This document shows, piece after piece, positions 8,535-16,261 of a stretch of DNA of 64,000 nucleotides. Made by a program: the position numbers and the translations under genes. Under the pieces are notes generated by a model. It saw nothing but the letters and a program-made list of their open reading frames with translations, did no database searches and had not been told where the DNA came from. Origin of the DNA: Puniceicoccus vermicola (GTDB lineage Bacteria > Verrucomicrobiota > Verrucomicrobiia > Opitutales > Puniceicoccaceae); contig NZ_JACHVA010000134.1 in assembly GCF_014230055.1 (NCBI RefSeq), positions 1 through 64,000 of the forward strand, in the 5' to 3' direction. Every line of letters begins with the position of its first letter. Position 1 is the first letter of the stretch.

Positions 8535-10356
8535 CAATCTCCCCCACAACTTCTCCGCAGTGAAGCATCATGGAGCCGAAGTAGGGGTTGAGGAGTTTGT
8601 CGGTGGGCTGGAGCCAGTCGGCTCCGCGGTCGTTGTAGACCATGGGGCAGTGCATTTGGTAGATCTGGCCCGTAAAGGCTTCGGGGTGGTCCTTTACCGC
8701 GGCAATCAGGACGTTGGAAAGAGTTTCGAAGTGAGGACGACGGATTCCGGCGAGATCCTCCTCGGCGAGCATCTTGTGGATGAGCTCGGGGATTTCACCT
8801 GTGTGCCCGGTAGTCGCCATCATCTCTTTGAGAGCGGCTTGGGATCCGACGAGGTCATCATTGGCCAGAGCCGCCTGAAGAGCGAAATACGAGGGTAGGA
8901 TCGCGATCGCGGTTTCTCCTACGTCGGCCGAGCTGGTTGCTTCCGGCTCTGGGATCGTGGATGCTGACATCATGCTGGGCTTGGCCTGAATCTGGAGGGC
9001 GCTGTCGATTTTGAAGGCGCCATGGGTGACCACCGTTTCGCCCGCTTCCAGGCCGTCGGCGACGAGGTAGAATTTTCCGGCGCGAGGGCCGAGAACGATT
9101 TCCCTGCCTTCAAAAGTGGGGCGCTCGGCGTCGGGCTTCTCCACATAGACGACGGCGCGTTTGCCGGTGCGCAGGACCGCCGATGTGGGAACGACTAAAG
9201 GGGCCGGTTTGCTTTCGTCGGCGACGTAACCGAGCTCTTCAGCCGGGACCAGATCCATCCCGCAGACGTCACATTGGCCGGGGCCGTCTTTGATGATCTC
9301 CGGGTGCATCGGGCTGATCCATTTTCCCGCCAGCTCGGGAACATAGACCTGGCCGTCCTTGGCAATTCGCGAGGCGACGACTCCGCGGACGAACATCCCT
9401 GGCTTGAGCTGCCCGTCGGGATTGGGGACATTGACCCGGATCGGTATGGTTCGGGTTTTGCGATCCACCTCGGGATTGATGAAACTGATCCGGCCGTGGA
9501 AGGTTTGTCCCGGAAACGATTCGACGGTAAAAGTGACGTCTTGGCCGAATTTCAACCAGGGCAAATCCGATTCATAGGCATCCAGATAAGCCCAGAGAAC
9601 CGAAAGATCGACAATCTTGAATAGGGGCTCGCCCGTCTGGACATAGTCGCCTTCTTTGACGTTTTTAGCGACAACGACTCCTCCGACGGGGGCTTTGAGG
9701 GAAAAGTGATCTTCGGCGGTTTCGCTCTCGAGGATGGCCTCAATCTGTTCCGGGAGAAGTCCCCAGAGTTCCAGCTTTTGGCGCGCGGCACGGGTGATCG
9801 AACTGTCCGGATCTACTCGGTAGGAGGAGAGGTATTCACTCTGCGCGGTCAGGAGCTCGGGGCTGTAGACCTTTGCCAGATGCTCACCTTTCTGGACCGG
9901 GATACCGGTGTAGTTGACGAAGAGTTCGTCGATGCGAGCAGGGAACCGGGCGGTGAGGGACTTCTCGTGCGTCTCGGCGTATTCGAGTTTCCCGACGAGC
10001 CGAATTTCGGCCTCTGGGTATTCTTGGGTGACGACAGTAGTCTGGATGTCGGCGAGTGCACGCGAAGCGTCACTCATGCTCATTTCACGGGGGCCTACTT
10101 CGGTGTCGGAATCTTTTTCGACCGGGATCAAGTCCATCCCGCAGATCGGGCAGCTCCCCGGCTCAGGTTGTTGGATCTGCGGGTGCATGGAGCAGGTCCA
10201 GAGAGTCGTTGCAGGAGGAGTTTTTGACGAAGACTCGGTAGCCGAAGACTCGGTCTCCGATGTGTTTTCAGGAAAGGCAAACCGTCCGAGTAAGATGCCC
10301 GCGAGTAGAGTAGGGATGGCGATGACGACTAGGAGGGAAATCGTTCTTTTATTCAT
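8443..10356 (-). CDS. cusB: Metal-efflux periplasmic adaptor, CusB type
   Basis: Membrane-fusion subunit linking the RND pump to the outer-membrane channel. It starts with a signal anchor (MNKRTISLLVVIAIPTLLAG), then a heavy-metal-binding domain (WTCSMHPQIQQPEPGSCPIC, GMDLIPVE), the lipoyl/alpha-hairpin/beta-barrel adaptor core, a second metal-binding domain inserted in the barrel region (SPMHPEIIKDGPGQCDVCGM) and a DUF3347-like C-terminus (YQMHCPMVYNDRGADW, FGSMMLHCG) rich in Met/Cys/His. Three such modules in one adaptor fit Cu(I)/Ag(I) capture in the periplasm. The last 30 residues are low-complexity and belong to the S23 flank. Start ATG 10356 overlaps the cusC stop by 8 bp; an upstream in-frame Met lies inside cusC. 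Confidence 0.92.
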   Translation of the reverse strand: MNKRTISLLVVIAIPTLLAGILLGRFAFPENTSETESSATESSSKTPPATTLWTCSMHPQIQQPEPGSCPICGMDLIPVEKDSDTEVGPREMSMSDASRALADIQTTVVTQEYPEAEIRLVGKLEYAETHEKSLTARFPARIDELFVNYTGIPVQKGEHLAKVYSPELLTAQSEYLSSYRVDPDSSITRAARQKLELWGLLPEQIEAILESETAEDHFSLKAPVGGVVVAKNVKEGDYVQTGEPLFKIVDLSVLWAYLDAYESDLPWLKFGQDVTFTVESFPGQTFHGRISFINPEVDRKTRTIPIRVNVPNPDGQLKPGMFVRGVVASRIAKDGQVYVPELAGKWISPMHPEIIKDGPGQCDVCGMDLVPAEELGYVADESKPAPLVVPTSAVLRTGKRAVVYVEKPDAERPTFEGREIVLGPRAGKFYLVADGLEAGETVVTHGAFKIDSALQIQAKPSMMSASTIPEPEATSSADVGETAIAILPSYFALQAALANDDLVGSQAALKEMMATTGHTGEIPELIHKMLAEEDLAGIRRPHFETLSNVLIAAVKDHPEAFTGQIYQMHCPMVYNDRGADWLQPTDKLLNPYFGSMMLHCGEVVGEIGTGARGEGRRARGENTNTANSGNTHQEPHQ

Positions 10357-11683
10357 AGGATGGAGATTTGGAAAATTCGCTGGATAGTGGTTGGTTGGCC
10401 AGGGTTTGAATGATGACGCGCTGCTTCCAGGCGTCTGCCACTGCTCGCCAGTAGAGAAGTTGCAGGTCGAGGAGGGAACGCTCACTGTCGATGACCTCGA
10501 GGATTCCGGTTCGGCCGCTCCGGTAACCAGCGCGGCTATTCTCGACCGCCTGTTCGGCCAGTCCCAGAAGCTCGTTGCCGTAGAGGTTGAGTTGCCGATT
10601 GGCGTTATTCAGGCTCGAGAGACTGGTCAAGAGCTTTGCCTGCAGGTCGTTCATGCGATTTGTGTATTCGCTTTCGAGAGAGCGCCGGCTGGCCAGGGCC
10701 TCCGCCTTGGATGCGTTGTATTTGCCGAACCATAGCGGAACGTTGACCGCGACCGTGAATCCCCACGGGTCTTGTCCTGCGTCGGGAGTGGTTGGGTTGA
10801 CCACTGGATCCCCGGTTTGGATGTAATTGAGGCCCAGGGTGATGTCGGGGTAGTTGGCGAGTCGCGCGATTTCGCTCCGAGCTTCGGCGCTGTCGATTTG
10901 GCGCTGCATCATTTGCAGTTCCGGGTTGTTGGCCCGGATGGCGGCAGCGATCGAGGACGGATCGTAGGTGGTGGGCGCCGGAGCCTCCCATTTAGGATCG
11001 GGGAGGATTGAGGTCGTCGGGAGGCCGAGGAGTCGGCCCAACTCTGCGGATTGGGCGACCTTTTTTTGCTGGAGGGTCTGGAGGCGGTCATCGACTTTGC
11101 CGATTTCGACCTTGAGACGAAGGAGGGCATTCAAATCCGCGCCCGCTCGTACCTTCTCCTCGACGATGGGTTCGAGCTTTTGGAGGAGATCGCGATTCTC
11201 CCGAGTTAGGTCAATCGCTTCCCGGGTGTAGGTGTATTCGAAGAATGCCAGTGAAACCTCACGGGCCAGGACCAGTTGCTGGTTTTGGAGGGAATACCAA
11301 AGGACCTCCGCCTCTGCGGATGCAGCACTCTTCTGGCTTCCACGCTTTCCGAACCAAGGAAGCTTTTGGCTCAGAACAAACACATTCTCCTGCGGTCCGG
11401 TCCGGGTCTGGACGGATTCGATGAAGTGAGTGATCTGAAACATCGGATCCGGGAGGGCTCCCGATTGTGGAATACGCTGCATCCCGGCCTCGTAGCGTTG
11501 CTCCAGGGCCTCCAAGCGGGGATTGCTGGCCATGGCCTCGTTGAGGTAGTCCGAAAGCTCGAGGAGTTCGGGTTTGGCAGGTGATTCTGCGGAAGCGAGC
11601 AGCGCCGAGGCTAGCAGGAGGAGTGCGGGCGTCAGTCGGGTCCGCATCGGGAGGATGCGTCTGAGCGGAAAAAAGTCATTCAT
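10349..11683 (-). CDS. cusC: Outer-membrane efflux channel, CusC/TolC type
   Basis: A 444-residue TolC-family protein with a signal peptide (RLTPALLLLASALLASA) but no lipobox, and two OEP repeats (for instance LEQRYEAGMQRIPQSGALPD, and MQRQIDSAEARSEIARLANY in the second half). It forms the outer-membrane conduit for the CusAB pump. ATG 11683 follows the CGTTTAA box of promoter P1 by only 9 nt with a weak AGGA, so the transcript would be leaderless or nearly so. If translation begins at the second Met (11647), just before the signal peptide, a short leader would exist. The gene opens the cusC-cusB-S23-cusA transcription unit. Confidence 0.9.
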   Translation of the reverse strand: MNDFFPLRRILPMRTRLTPALLLLASALLASAESPAKPELLELSDYLNEAMASNPRLEALEQRYEAGMQRIPQSGALPDPMFQITHFIESVQTRTGPQENVFVLSQKLPWFGKRGSQKSAASAEAEVLWYSLQNQQLVLAREVSLAFFEYTYTREAIDLTRENRDLLQKLEPIVEEKVRAGADLNALLRLKVEIGKVDDRLQTLQQKKVAQSAELGRLLGLPTTSILPDPKWEAPAPTTYDPSSIAAAIRANNPELQMMQRQIDSAEARSEIARLANYPDITLGLNYIQTGDPVVNPTTPDAGQDPWGFTVAVNVPLWFGKYNASKAEALASRRSLESEYTNRMNDLQAKLLTSLSSLNNANRQLNLYGNELLGLAEQAVENSRAGYRSGRTGILEVIDSERSLLDLQLLYWRAVADAWKQRVIIQTLANQPLSSEFSKSPSYE

Positions 11684-11692
11684 CGATCCTGC

Positions 11693-11720
11693 TTAAACGC
11701 AGGAAAGTGGCTCAACCCTC
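11693..11720 (-). promoter_or_regulatory. ECF-sigma promoter P1 upstream of cusC
   Basis: On the minus strand GAGGGTT (11720-11714) and CGTTTAA (11699-11693) are separated by exactly 14 nt. The same two boxes with the same spacing occur at 12643-12670 and 14083-14110. The surrounding bases are shared too: P1 and P2 agree through CTTTCCTGCGTTTAA. The ECF sigma encoded at 12669-13262 is the natural reader (inference). Confidence 0.8.
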
Positions 11721-11773
11721 AGGATTTTGGCGAAAAACCGTTTCGCCGTATGAAGGGCTATGGTTCGGGGTAC

Positions 11774-12511
11774 CTAAGCAGCTTGCGTGAGCATCCAAAT
11801 GGCCATGGCCATCATCAAAAGGTTTTCAGTGAGGGAAATGAAGCCCAGGGGGACGCTGCTATCGCCGCCAACGCAAGCGCATTTCAAATCGCGTTTTTCG
11901 AGGTAGACGGCTTTGAAGATCGAGACCGCCCCAATACTGCTTGCGATGAGGACGATGGGTGCCACTACCCAGGTGAAGAGTCCTCCAATCATGAGAATGC
12001 CTCCGCCGGCCTCAATCACGGCGTAGACGTAGGCGTACGGAACGTAGCGCTGGGCCACGAGGTCATACTGGACGAAGCCCGTGGCGTATCCTTTCAAATC
12101 CTGAAGCTTTTGGATCCCGAGCGCACACATGCTGAAGGCGATAAACAATTCCGCGACTCGAATCAGGGAAAGGCTGCCGAGCGTTAGCCAGGTTGTGGAA
12201 AGTGCCATGAGAAACGTGACCGCAAAGATCGCCAACACGGGTTGGTAAGTTTCTCCCTCTTGGGGATCAGGGGAAAGGCCGAGATGCTCCCGGAGTGCAT
12301 CGTAGCCGCCGAGATGTTTTCCCTCGATAAAGATCTGGGGAGTTTCGTCGACACGGTTTTCCTCTTTGTAACGCTTGTTCTCCTCCATGGATGTGAGGTG
12401 GTGATCTTTCACCTCGAAGTGGTGGCGCTTCAATAAATCGAGTGCTTTCACACCCCAGGGGCACAGGTGATCGGGAGTCACCATCCGATAGATTTCTGCT
12501 TTTTTCTTCAT
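11774..12511 (-). CDS. Glutaredoxin-DoxX/MauE membrane fusion protein
   Basis: A 245-residue two-part protein. Residues 1-85 are a glutaredoxin-like domain with the redox site CPWG (Cys17; monothiol, lacking the second Cys) and the cis-Pro loop TPQIFIEGKHLGG. The remainder is a DoxX/MauE-type membrane domain of four or five helices, ending with a CAC motif before SVPLGFISLTENL. Such fusions occur beside copper-handling genes in several phyla and probably move reducing equivalents across the membrane or shuttle thiol-bound metal; the precise reaction is unknown. The start has AAAGGA upstream. Promoter P2 lies 131 nt upstream, so the gene has a substantial leader, unlike its neighbours. Confidence 0.85.
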   Translation of the reverse strand: MKKKAEIYRMVTPDHLCPWGVKALDLLKRHHFEVKDHHLTSMEENKRYKEENRVDETPQIFIEGKHLGGYDALREHLGLSPDPQEGETYQPVLAIFAVTFLMALSTTWLTLGSLSLIRVAELFIAFSMCALGIQKLQDLKGYATGFVQYDLVAQRYVPYAYVYAVIEAGGGILMIGGLFTWVVAPIVLIASSIGAVSIFKAVYLEKRDLKCACVGGDSSVPLGFISLTENLLMMAMAIWMLTQAA

Positions 12512-12642
12512 ACTATTGTCCTTTCTTGGCTCCCTTTTTGCAACCTACAGGAACCACTTTTGAGCGTTTCGATAGGCTCCTTTCGGTCCGAGTCGATCAG
12601 GAACTTTTCCGGGAGAACCTCATGTTTCGTGGGAATCTCAGA

Positions 12643-12670
12643 TTAAACGCAGGAAAGCGCTTCAACCCTC
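12643..12670 (-). promoter_or_regulatory. ECF-sigma promoter P2 upstream of the glutaredoxin-DoxX gene
   Basis: GAGGGTT (12670-12664) and CGTTTAA (12649-12643) have the 14-nt spacer seen in P1 and P3. The -35-like box overlaps the stop codon of the sigma gene (TGAGGGTT), so the promoter uses the sigma gene's last bases. It would start a transcript with about 125 nt of leader before the glutaredoxin-DoxX ATG. Confidence 0.78.
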
Positions 12671-13262
12671 AGGATTTTTCGAGAAAGGGGGAAAGTTGGC
12701 GTTTCAGAGCCTGTCGAGCTCGGTAAATTCTCGTTTCGACGGTTTTTCGGCTCGTGCGTAAAATCTCTGCGCACTCATCGTAGCTGTTCCCCTCCAGAGT
12801 ACAGAAAACAAAGGGGAACCTCAGTTTTTCGGGAAGGGATGACACCTCCTTGCGGATTCGTTTGAGATCGTCATTCGACTGGAGGTGTTCGGACGGGCTG
12901 CGCTCCCCGGAGTCGGTTTTTTCGGTGAGGGGCAGTGCAGAATCTTCACCATCCACTTGCGCGTCTAGGGCCAGAGTTTTTCGGTGCCTTTGATTGCGGC
13001 GGAGTCGGTCGCGGGCCACGTTTCGGGCGATCGTAAAGATCCAGGTCTTCGGAGCCGCCTTGGGTTTGAAGCGGTCCGCATTCTGGTAGACCTTGAAAAA
13101 GGTTTCTTCCGTGGCTTCGGCGGAATCCGCCTCGTTGTTGAGATAGCGATACGAAAACCGGAAGACGGCTTCCTTGTGCCGCCTCATCAGTTCAACGAGG
13201 GCCGATTCTTCGCCCCGGCCAATACCCGCAATGAGCTCGTCGTCTTTTGGCTCCGAGTCCAT
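12669..13262 (-). CDS. ECF RNA polymerase sigma factor, CnrH-like
   Basis: A 197-residue ECF sigma factor. Region 2 spans about residues 20-90 (MRRHKEAVFRFSYRYLNN, EATEETFFKVYQNADRF, TWIFTIARNVARDRLRR) and region 4 about 140-190 (LEGNSYDECAEILRTSRKTV then ETRIYRARQALKRQL). It directs transcription of the metal-resistance genes. It is the third gene of a tight minus-strand operon (7 nt after the sensor gene, which follows the anti-sigma-like gene by 3 nt), the same order as cnrYXH of Cupriavidus. Promoter P3 in front of that operon implies positive autoregulation. Confidence 0.9.
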   Translation of the reverse strand: MDSEPKDDELIAGIGRGEESALVELMRRHKEAVFRFSYRYLNNEADSAEATEETFFKVYQNADRFKPKAAPKTWIFTIARNVARDRLRRNQRHRKTLALDAQVDGEDSALPLTEKTDSGERSPSEHLQSNDDLKRIRKEVSSLPEKLRFPFVFCTLEGNSYDECAEILRTSRKTVETRIYRARQALKRQLSPFLEKS

Positions 13263-13269
13263 TGAGGCG

Positions 13270-13740
13270 TCACTGCGGAACGCTGAGGGCCTTTGCGGCG
13301 AGGTCTTGCAGGCGAACTTGTTTCTCCTCGGGCAAGACTTGCATCATCTGGAAGTAGTGGCGGATCGAGAGCTCCTGCAGCTGTCCGTGGATGATGTGCA
13401 GCTCGTGGATCAGTTGGTCGGTTTGTGGCGTGAACTCATCCGAAGTGGTGATTTCCTTTTTGAGTTCTTGGACCTTCGCTTGAAACTGCCGCTGCAATTC
13501 CGCCCGTTCCTGACGGTAGGCCGGTTCAAACTCATCGATCCGCGCGGCTTCTTCCGGGGTCAAGTCCAACTCTCGATGGAGCCAGTGATGACCGTCGGCG
13601 TCGTCGTGGCGGGTCCATCCTTCTTCGGACGAAAGAAGATGAGAGGTTAGGGACGAAACGGCGACACACAGGACGATGAGGCCGAGGGCGAGACCCAGGA
13701 AGACCCCGATCTTATTCTTTCGGTTGCTAGGAGCACTCAT
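13270..13740 (-). CDS. Periplasmic metal sensor, CnrX-like
   Basis: A 156-residue membrane-anchored sensor: one helix at residues 11-33, then a periplasmic helical domain of the CnrX/CpxP-like heavy-metal-resistance family. CnrX binds Ni/Co through His42, His46, Glu63, His119 and Met123. Here His51, His55 (HHWLH), Glu72 (IDEFE), His128 and Met132 (RHYFQM) reproduce every interval exactly (4, 17, 56 and 4 residues). The family function is to hold the anti-sigma factor until metal binds, releasing the ECF sigma. It lies between the anti-sigma-like gene and the sigma gene, as in cnrYXH. Which metal it senses here is open, because the pump is of Cu/Ag type. Confidence 0.88.
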   Translation of the reverse strand: MSAPSNRKNKIGVFLGLALGLIVLCVAVSSLTSHLLSSEEGWTRHDDADGHHWLHRELDLTPEEAARIDEFEPAYRQERAELQRQFQAKVQELKKEITTSDEFTPQTDQLIHELHIIHGQLQELSIRHYFQMMQVLPEEKQVRLQDLAAKALSVPQ

Positions 13741-13743
13741 CGG

Positions 13744-14076
13744 TTACCGTTTGTGGATGTCGAAGACATCTTGGATCTGCAGAACTTCGAAGCCAAGCGC
13801 CTTGGACGCTTCGATCTCACTCTGCCGGGAGTCCGCAAAGGCGCGGGTCGAAAGAATCCCGATGCTCGAACTCACGGCAATCGTCAGCGCCAAGGCCGCG
13901 GCGACCACTCCCGGGCGAGGGATCACCCCGAGCGCCCAATCGAGCAACGACTGGGTTTCTTCCTCGGTCTTGATACGGATGCGCCGCAGCACATTCCTCT
14001 CGACGTTTACGGGGCAAGGGGGGAGGGGGGCTTCCTGCATATGGCTCACCCACCCGTCAAAATCTTTTTCTTTCAT
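13744..14076 (-). CDS. Putative membrane anti-sigma factor, CnrY-like by position
   Basis: A 110-residue protein with a cytosolic N-terminal segment of about 50 residues, a single transmembrane helix (residues about 56-75, GVVAAALALTIAVSSSIGIL) and a short periplasmic tail. CnrY has this topology and binds its sigma factor with the cytosolic part. Sequence similarity to CnrY is not obvious, so the call rests on topology and on gene order (this gene, CnrX-like, ECF sigma). ATG 14076 lies only 6 nt past the CGTTTAA box of promoter P3, so the message is probably leaderless; a second Met at codon 13 is the alternative start. Confidence 0.7.
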   Translation of the reverse strand: MKEKDFDGWVSHMQEAPLPPCPVNVERNVLRRIRIKTEEETQSLLDWALGVIPRPGVVAAALALTIAVSSSIGILSTRAFADSRQSEIEASKALGFEVLQIQDVFDIHKR

Positions 14077-14082
14077 AGTCCG

Positions 14083-14110
14083 TTAAACGCAGAAGATGGC
14101 GAGAACCCTC
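14083..14110 (-). promoter_or_regulatory. ECF-sigma promoter P3, autoregulatory
   Basis: GAGGGTT (14110-14104) and CGTTTAA (14089-14083) with a 14-nt spacer, as in P1 and P2, although the spacer sequence itself differs. The start codon of the anti-sigma-like gene begins 6 nt after the box, where transcription would be expected to begin. Confidence 0.75.
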
Positions 14111-14126
14111 GAAAATTCGAGTGAAT

Positions 14127-14420
14127 TGCTAGGATTTCTGAAACCAATCCGGTTCCGAACTCATCGCCAGATCAACGATTTGCCCGGTGGTCTAGGTTCA
14201 CTAAGAGTAGAATCTTCAGGTTTTTTCGGCCTAAAATAGGGGAAACCCGCAAAATGGAGGAAGGGGATAAAGAGGCTCTCCATAGTTCGGGAGTGGCCCT
14301 TCTTGCTGCTGACGCCTTTCCATTTTCTATCAGTCCTACGAGGATACAGGAGGAGAGATTAGATGGTCGTTCTCTGGACAATGATGGGCTTTGGTCCCGT
14401 GTTTTACATATTAAGAGTGT
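14127..14420. other. Intergenic stretch without recognisable gene
   Basis: Between promoter P3 and the LacI relic I see no conserved coding frame, RNA gene or strong hairpin. It is probably the boundary between the metal island and the decayed pectin module. Confidence 0.5.
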
Positions 14421-14635
14421 ATGAATCTCGATGAAATAGCAGGTGTCACGGAGAAGACCTCGAAGGACATTGTGATTTTTACTGGGACGCAATTGCAGCA
14501 GTGACCTTTGGGCTGCGGAGGGATTGCTAGTTGCTCAGAAAAAAGCAAAATGAATCTGGGGTGCAAGGTCGACAGAAGTCAGTTGTCGTGAAACCTGAAT
14601 TGATACTAAGTAGGCCCGAGACGAGTCGCCGATGA
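14421..14635 (+). pseudogene. LacI-family regulator relic (both ends kept, middle lost)
   Basis: The segment starts MNLDEIAGV, matching the MNLDAIAQAAGV start of the intact LacI gene at 22499. It ends with a frame reading KQNESGVQGRQKSVVVKPEL, matching KQNEHGVPDRQRSVVIQPEL at that gene's C-terminus. Just before, LLVAQ is in a different frame, so there is also a frameshift. About 290 central codons are gone. It ends 3 nt from the convergent esterase gene, the same geometry as the intact pair at 23530/23537, showing that this is a degraded duplicate of that module. Confidence 0.8.
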
Positions 14636-14638
14636 TTT

Positions 14639-15388
14639 TTAATCGGTACGAGTGTCGGAGGGCGTGGAGTTTTCATTTTCGAAGAGTTCTGCTAGTTCTG
14701 GGGCATTGTCTTCAGCCAGTAGTAGTACCCATCCCGCAACTTTCTGGCTTGCTTCGAGTGAAAAGTGGGTGCGGTCGTTCGTGCCTGAGGGGGAAAATTT
14801 AGCGGCTCCTTCGGGCCCGATCTCTTGAATCTGCTTTACGCTATATTCATGAAGATCCAAGTATGGAACGTTTTCCTCTTCTGCGACAATCCGGACTGCT
14901 TCCGCATAGGGAGCGAGGGAATCTCGAAGCGATCCATCCGCCCGGAAATTGCGACGGCATACCGGTGTTATTAGGACCGGTCGGGCTCCGATGGCTCTTG
15001 CATCTTCTATATATTGGCGTAGGTGCTCCCGGTAGTCGGTCTCTGCGGCGCTCTCTCTTTCTGGGCCTTTACCTTTCTGGTCATTGTGCCCAAATTGGAT
15101 TAGTATCCAGTCGGGTTTATGTGCCAAGGTTTTATCCCAAAGACCTTCGGTCCTGAAGCTCCTTGAGCTGCGTCCTCCTTTTGCTTCATTATATATGACT
15201 GTATTCGAGTTCGCATACTGTTGAAGGCCCCAACCCCATCCCGCTCGGTCTTTTGTGAGGATTGGTCCTGTTACCGTCGAATCGCCGGCTAGGCAGATAA
15301 TTGTTTGCTGGGAAAGCAATGGAGTTGTGAGGAGTAACAGAATGAAGGAAATTGGCAGTAGAACCGAAATCTTAATATGGTGATGCAT
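14639..15388 (-). CDS. SGNH hydrolase, rhamnogalacturonan-acetylesterase-like, copy 1
   Basis: A 249-residue secreted esterase of the CE12/rhamnogalacturonan acetylesterase type. It has a signal peptide, block I AGDSTVTG with nucleophile Ser37, block II Gly in KGGRSSRSF, block III FGHNDQK and the catalytic Asp/His pair in NDRTHFS. It would remove acetyl groups from rhamnogalacturonan, opening the backbone to lyases. It is closely similar along its whole length to the copy at 23537-24286. Unlike its decayed neighbours (LacI and propeller relics) this frame is intact, so it may still be under selection, although its regulator and partner are gone. Confidence 0.88.
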   Translation of the reverse strand: MHHHIKISVLLPISFILLLLTTPLLSQQTIICLAGDSTVTGPILTKDRAGWGWGLQQYANSNTVIYNEAKGGRSSRSFRTEGLWDKTLAHKPDWILIQFGHNDQKGKGPERESAAETDYREHLRQYIEDARAIGARPVLITPVCRRNFRADGSLRDSLAPYAEAVRIVAEEENVPYLDLHEYSVKQIQEIGPEGAAKFSPSGTNDRTHFSLEASQKVAGWVLLLAEDNAPELAELFENENSTPSDTRTD

Positions 15389-15447
15389 CTATTTAGTTTT
15401 ATAATTTCGAGTGAAGTCGATGCTTCGATTTTCAGCACTTAATGACT

Positions 15448-15714
15448 TTAGCTGAACTCACGGAGACCTCCTGTCTCGATGAGTGTAGCCTTATCATTCG
15501 GTCGTATATTACAAAGCAAGGGGTCACTAGGATGGTTGAATACAGGATGATGGTAGCCCCGGTTGAGGTCCGTCCGGGGGGGCAGTTTTCCTTTTTGAAC
15601 TTTTAAAATGGTTGTCTAAAGCATCTTGCCAAGTCGACGTGAAATGAATAAGACGTTTTCTCCAGTTTTCGAGCCGTCATCCGTTATGATCAGGTCGTAA
15701 TTCATTGGGAGTGA
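15448..15714 (-). pseudogene. Relic of the oligogalacturonate-lyase-like propeller gene
   Basis: Minus-strand translation gives PMNYDLIITDDGSKTGENVL, FISRRLGKML, a stop, then after degraded sequence GYHHPVFNHPSDPLLCN and NDKATLIETGGLREFS. These match the C-terminal part of the gene at 24341-25576 (PADHDLIVTDEG, NIVFISRRTGK, CHHPVFNREGDRILCN, NENATLVEIRNLPQIS). Only about the last 85 codons remain, with an in-frame stop. It lies directly upstream of esterase copy 1, as in the intact module. Confidence 0.82.
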
Positions 15715-16034
15715 TAGAGGAAAGCCGTTCCGTAGAGGTCATGCGGAAAATGGTCGAGGGCTATGATGAGGTATGGCGCTGTTCTTCGGGGACGATCGGC
15801 TGGTTTCTGGAGGCCATGAAGCGAGCTGATTCGGATGCCGCCCCCCGAACAATACTCGTGCGTCTGTTTCAGCCCATGCTAGCCGCTGGAGCGGTCACGA
15901 CTTGGGAGACATTTGACGGAGCGACCGATGATAGCCTCTGTCATCCGTGGCTGGCCGCTCCCGTTTGTCTTTTTCTGGAAGAAAGTCATTCAAAGAGGGC
16001 ATTCAGTTTTCATTTCCAAGCCTTGAACGCTTGA
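15705..16034 (+). pseudogene. C-terminal relic, probably of an alpha-L-rhamnosidase (GH78-like)
   Basis: The open frame has no convincing start, and from the middle encodes PMLAAGAVTTWETF and DDSLCHPWLAAPV. Bacterial six-hairpin alpha-L-rhamnosidases have a comparable stretch near the C-terminus (ML.AGATT.WE.F, then SLCH.WSA.P). About 100 codons survive, opposite in direction to the propeller relic. Assignment is from remembered family pattern, so moderate. A rhamnosidase would fit the rhamnogalacturonan theme of the neighbourhood. Confidence 0.55.
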
Positions 16035-16060
16035 GAGAGATATTTTCCTAAGGTGACAAT

Positions 16061-16150
16061 TCTTCGGCCATCGCCAGTCCAGCAATTCTCCCGGTCGTCC
16101 ATGCGGCCTGAAAGTTGAAGCATCACCGGTGATGCCGTCGATATCGAGAG
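16061..16150 (-). pseudogene. 3'-end relic A of the HI0933-like flavoprotein gene
   Basis: Reverse-complement translation gives IDIDGITG, then after a frameshift FQAAWTTGRIAGLAMAEE in pieces, matching the last 30 residues of the flavoprotein at 41865-43097 ([16 protein letters not shown] then TTGRIAGLTMAE). Only the tail exists, convergent with the rhamnosidase relic, the same tail-to-tail arrangement as at 38.9 and 41.8 kb. Confidence 0.78.
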
Positions 16151-16261
16151 GCGGCATCGGGGCTTCTTTTCCCTTAGAGGCGCCATAATGTGATCAGAAT
16201 CCGAAAGCTATGTGTATCCGTATATGTTCTTGAGGAGGATTATTGGTTTTGCGGTGGATTT

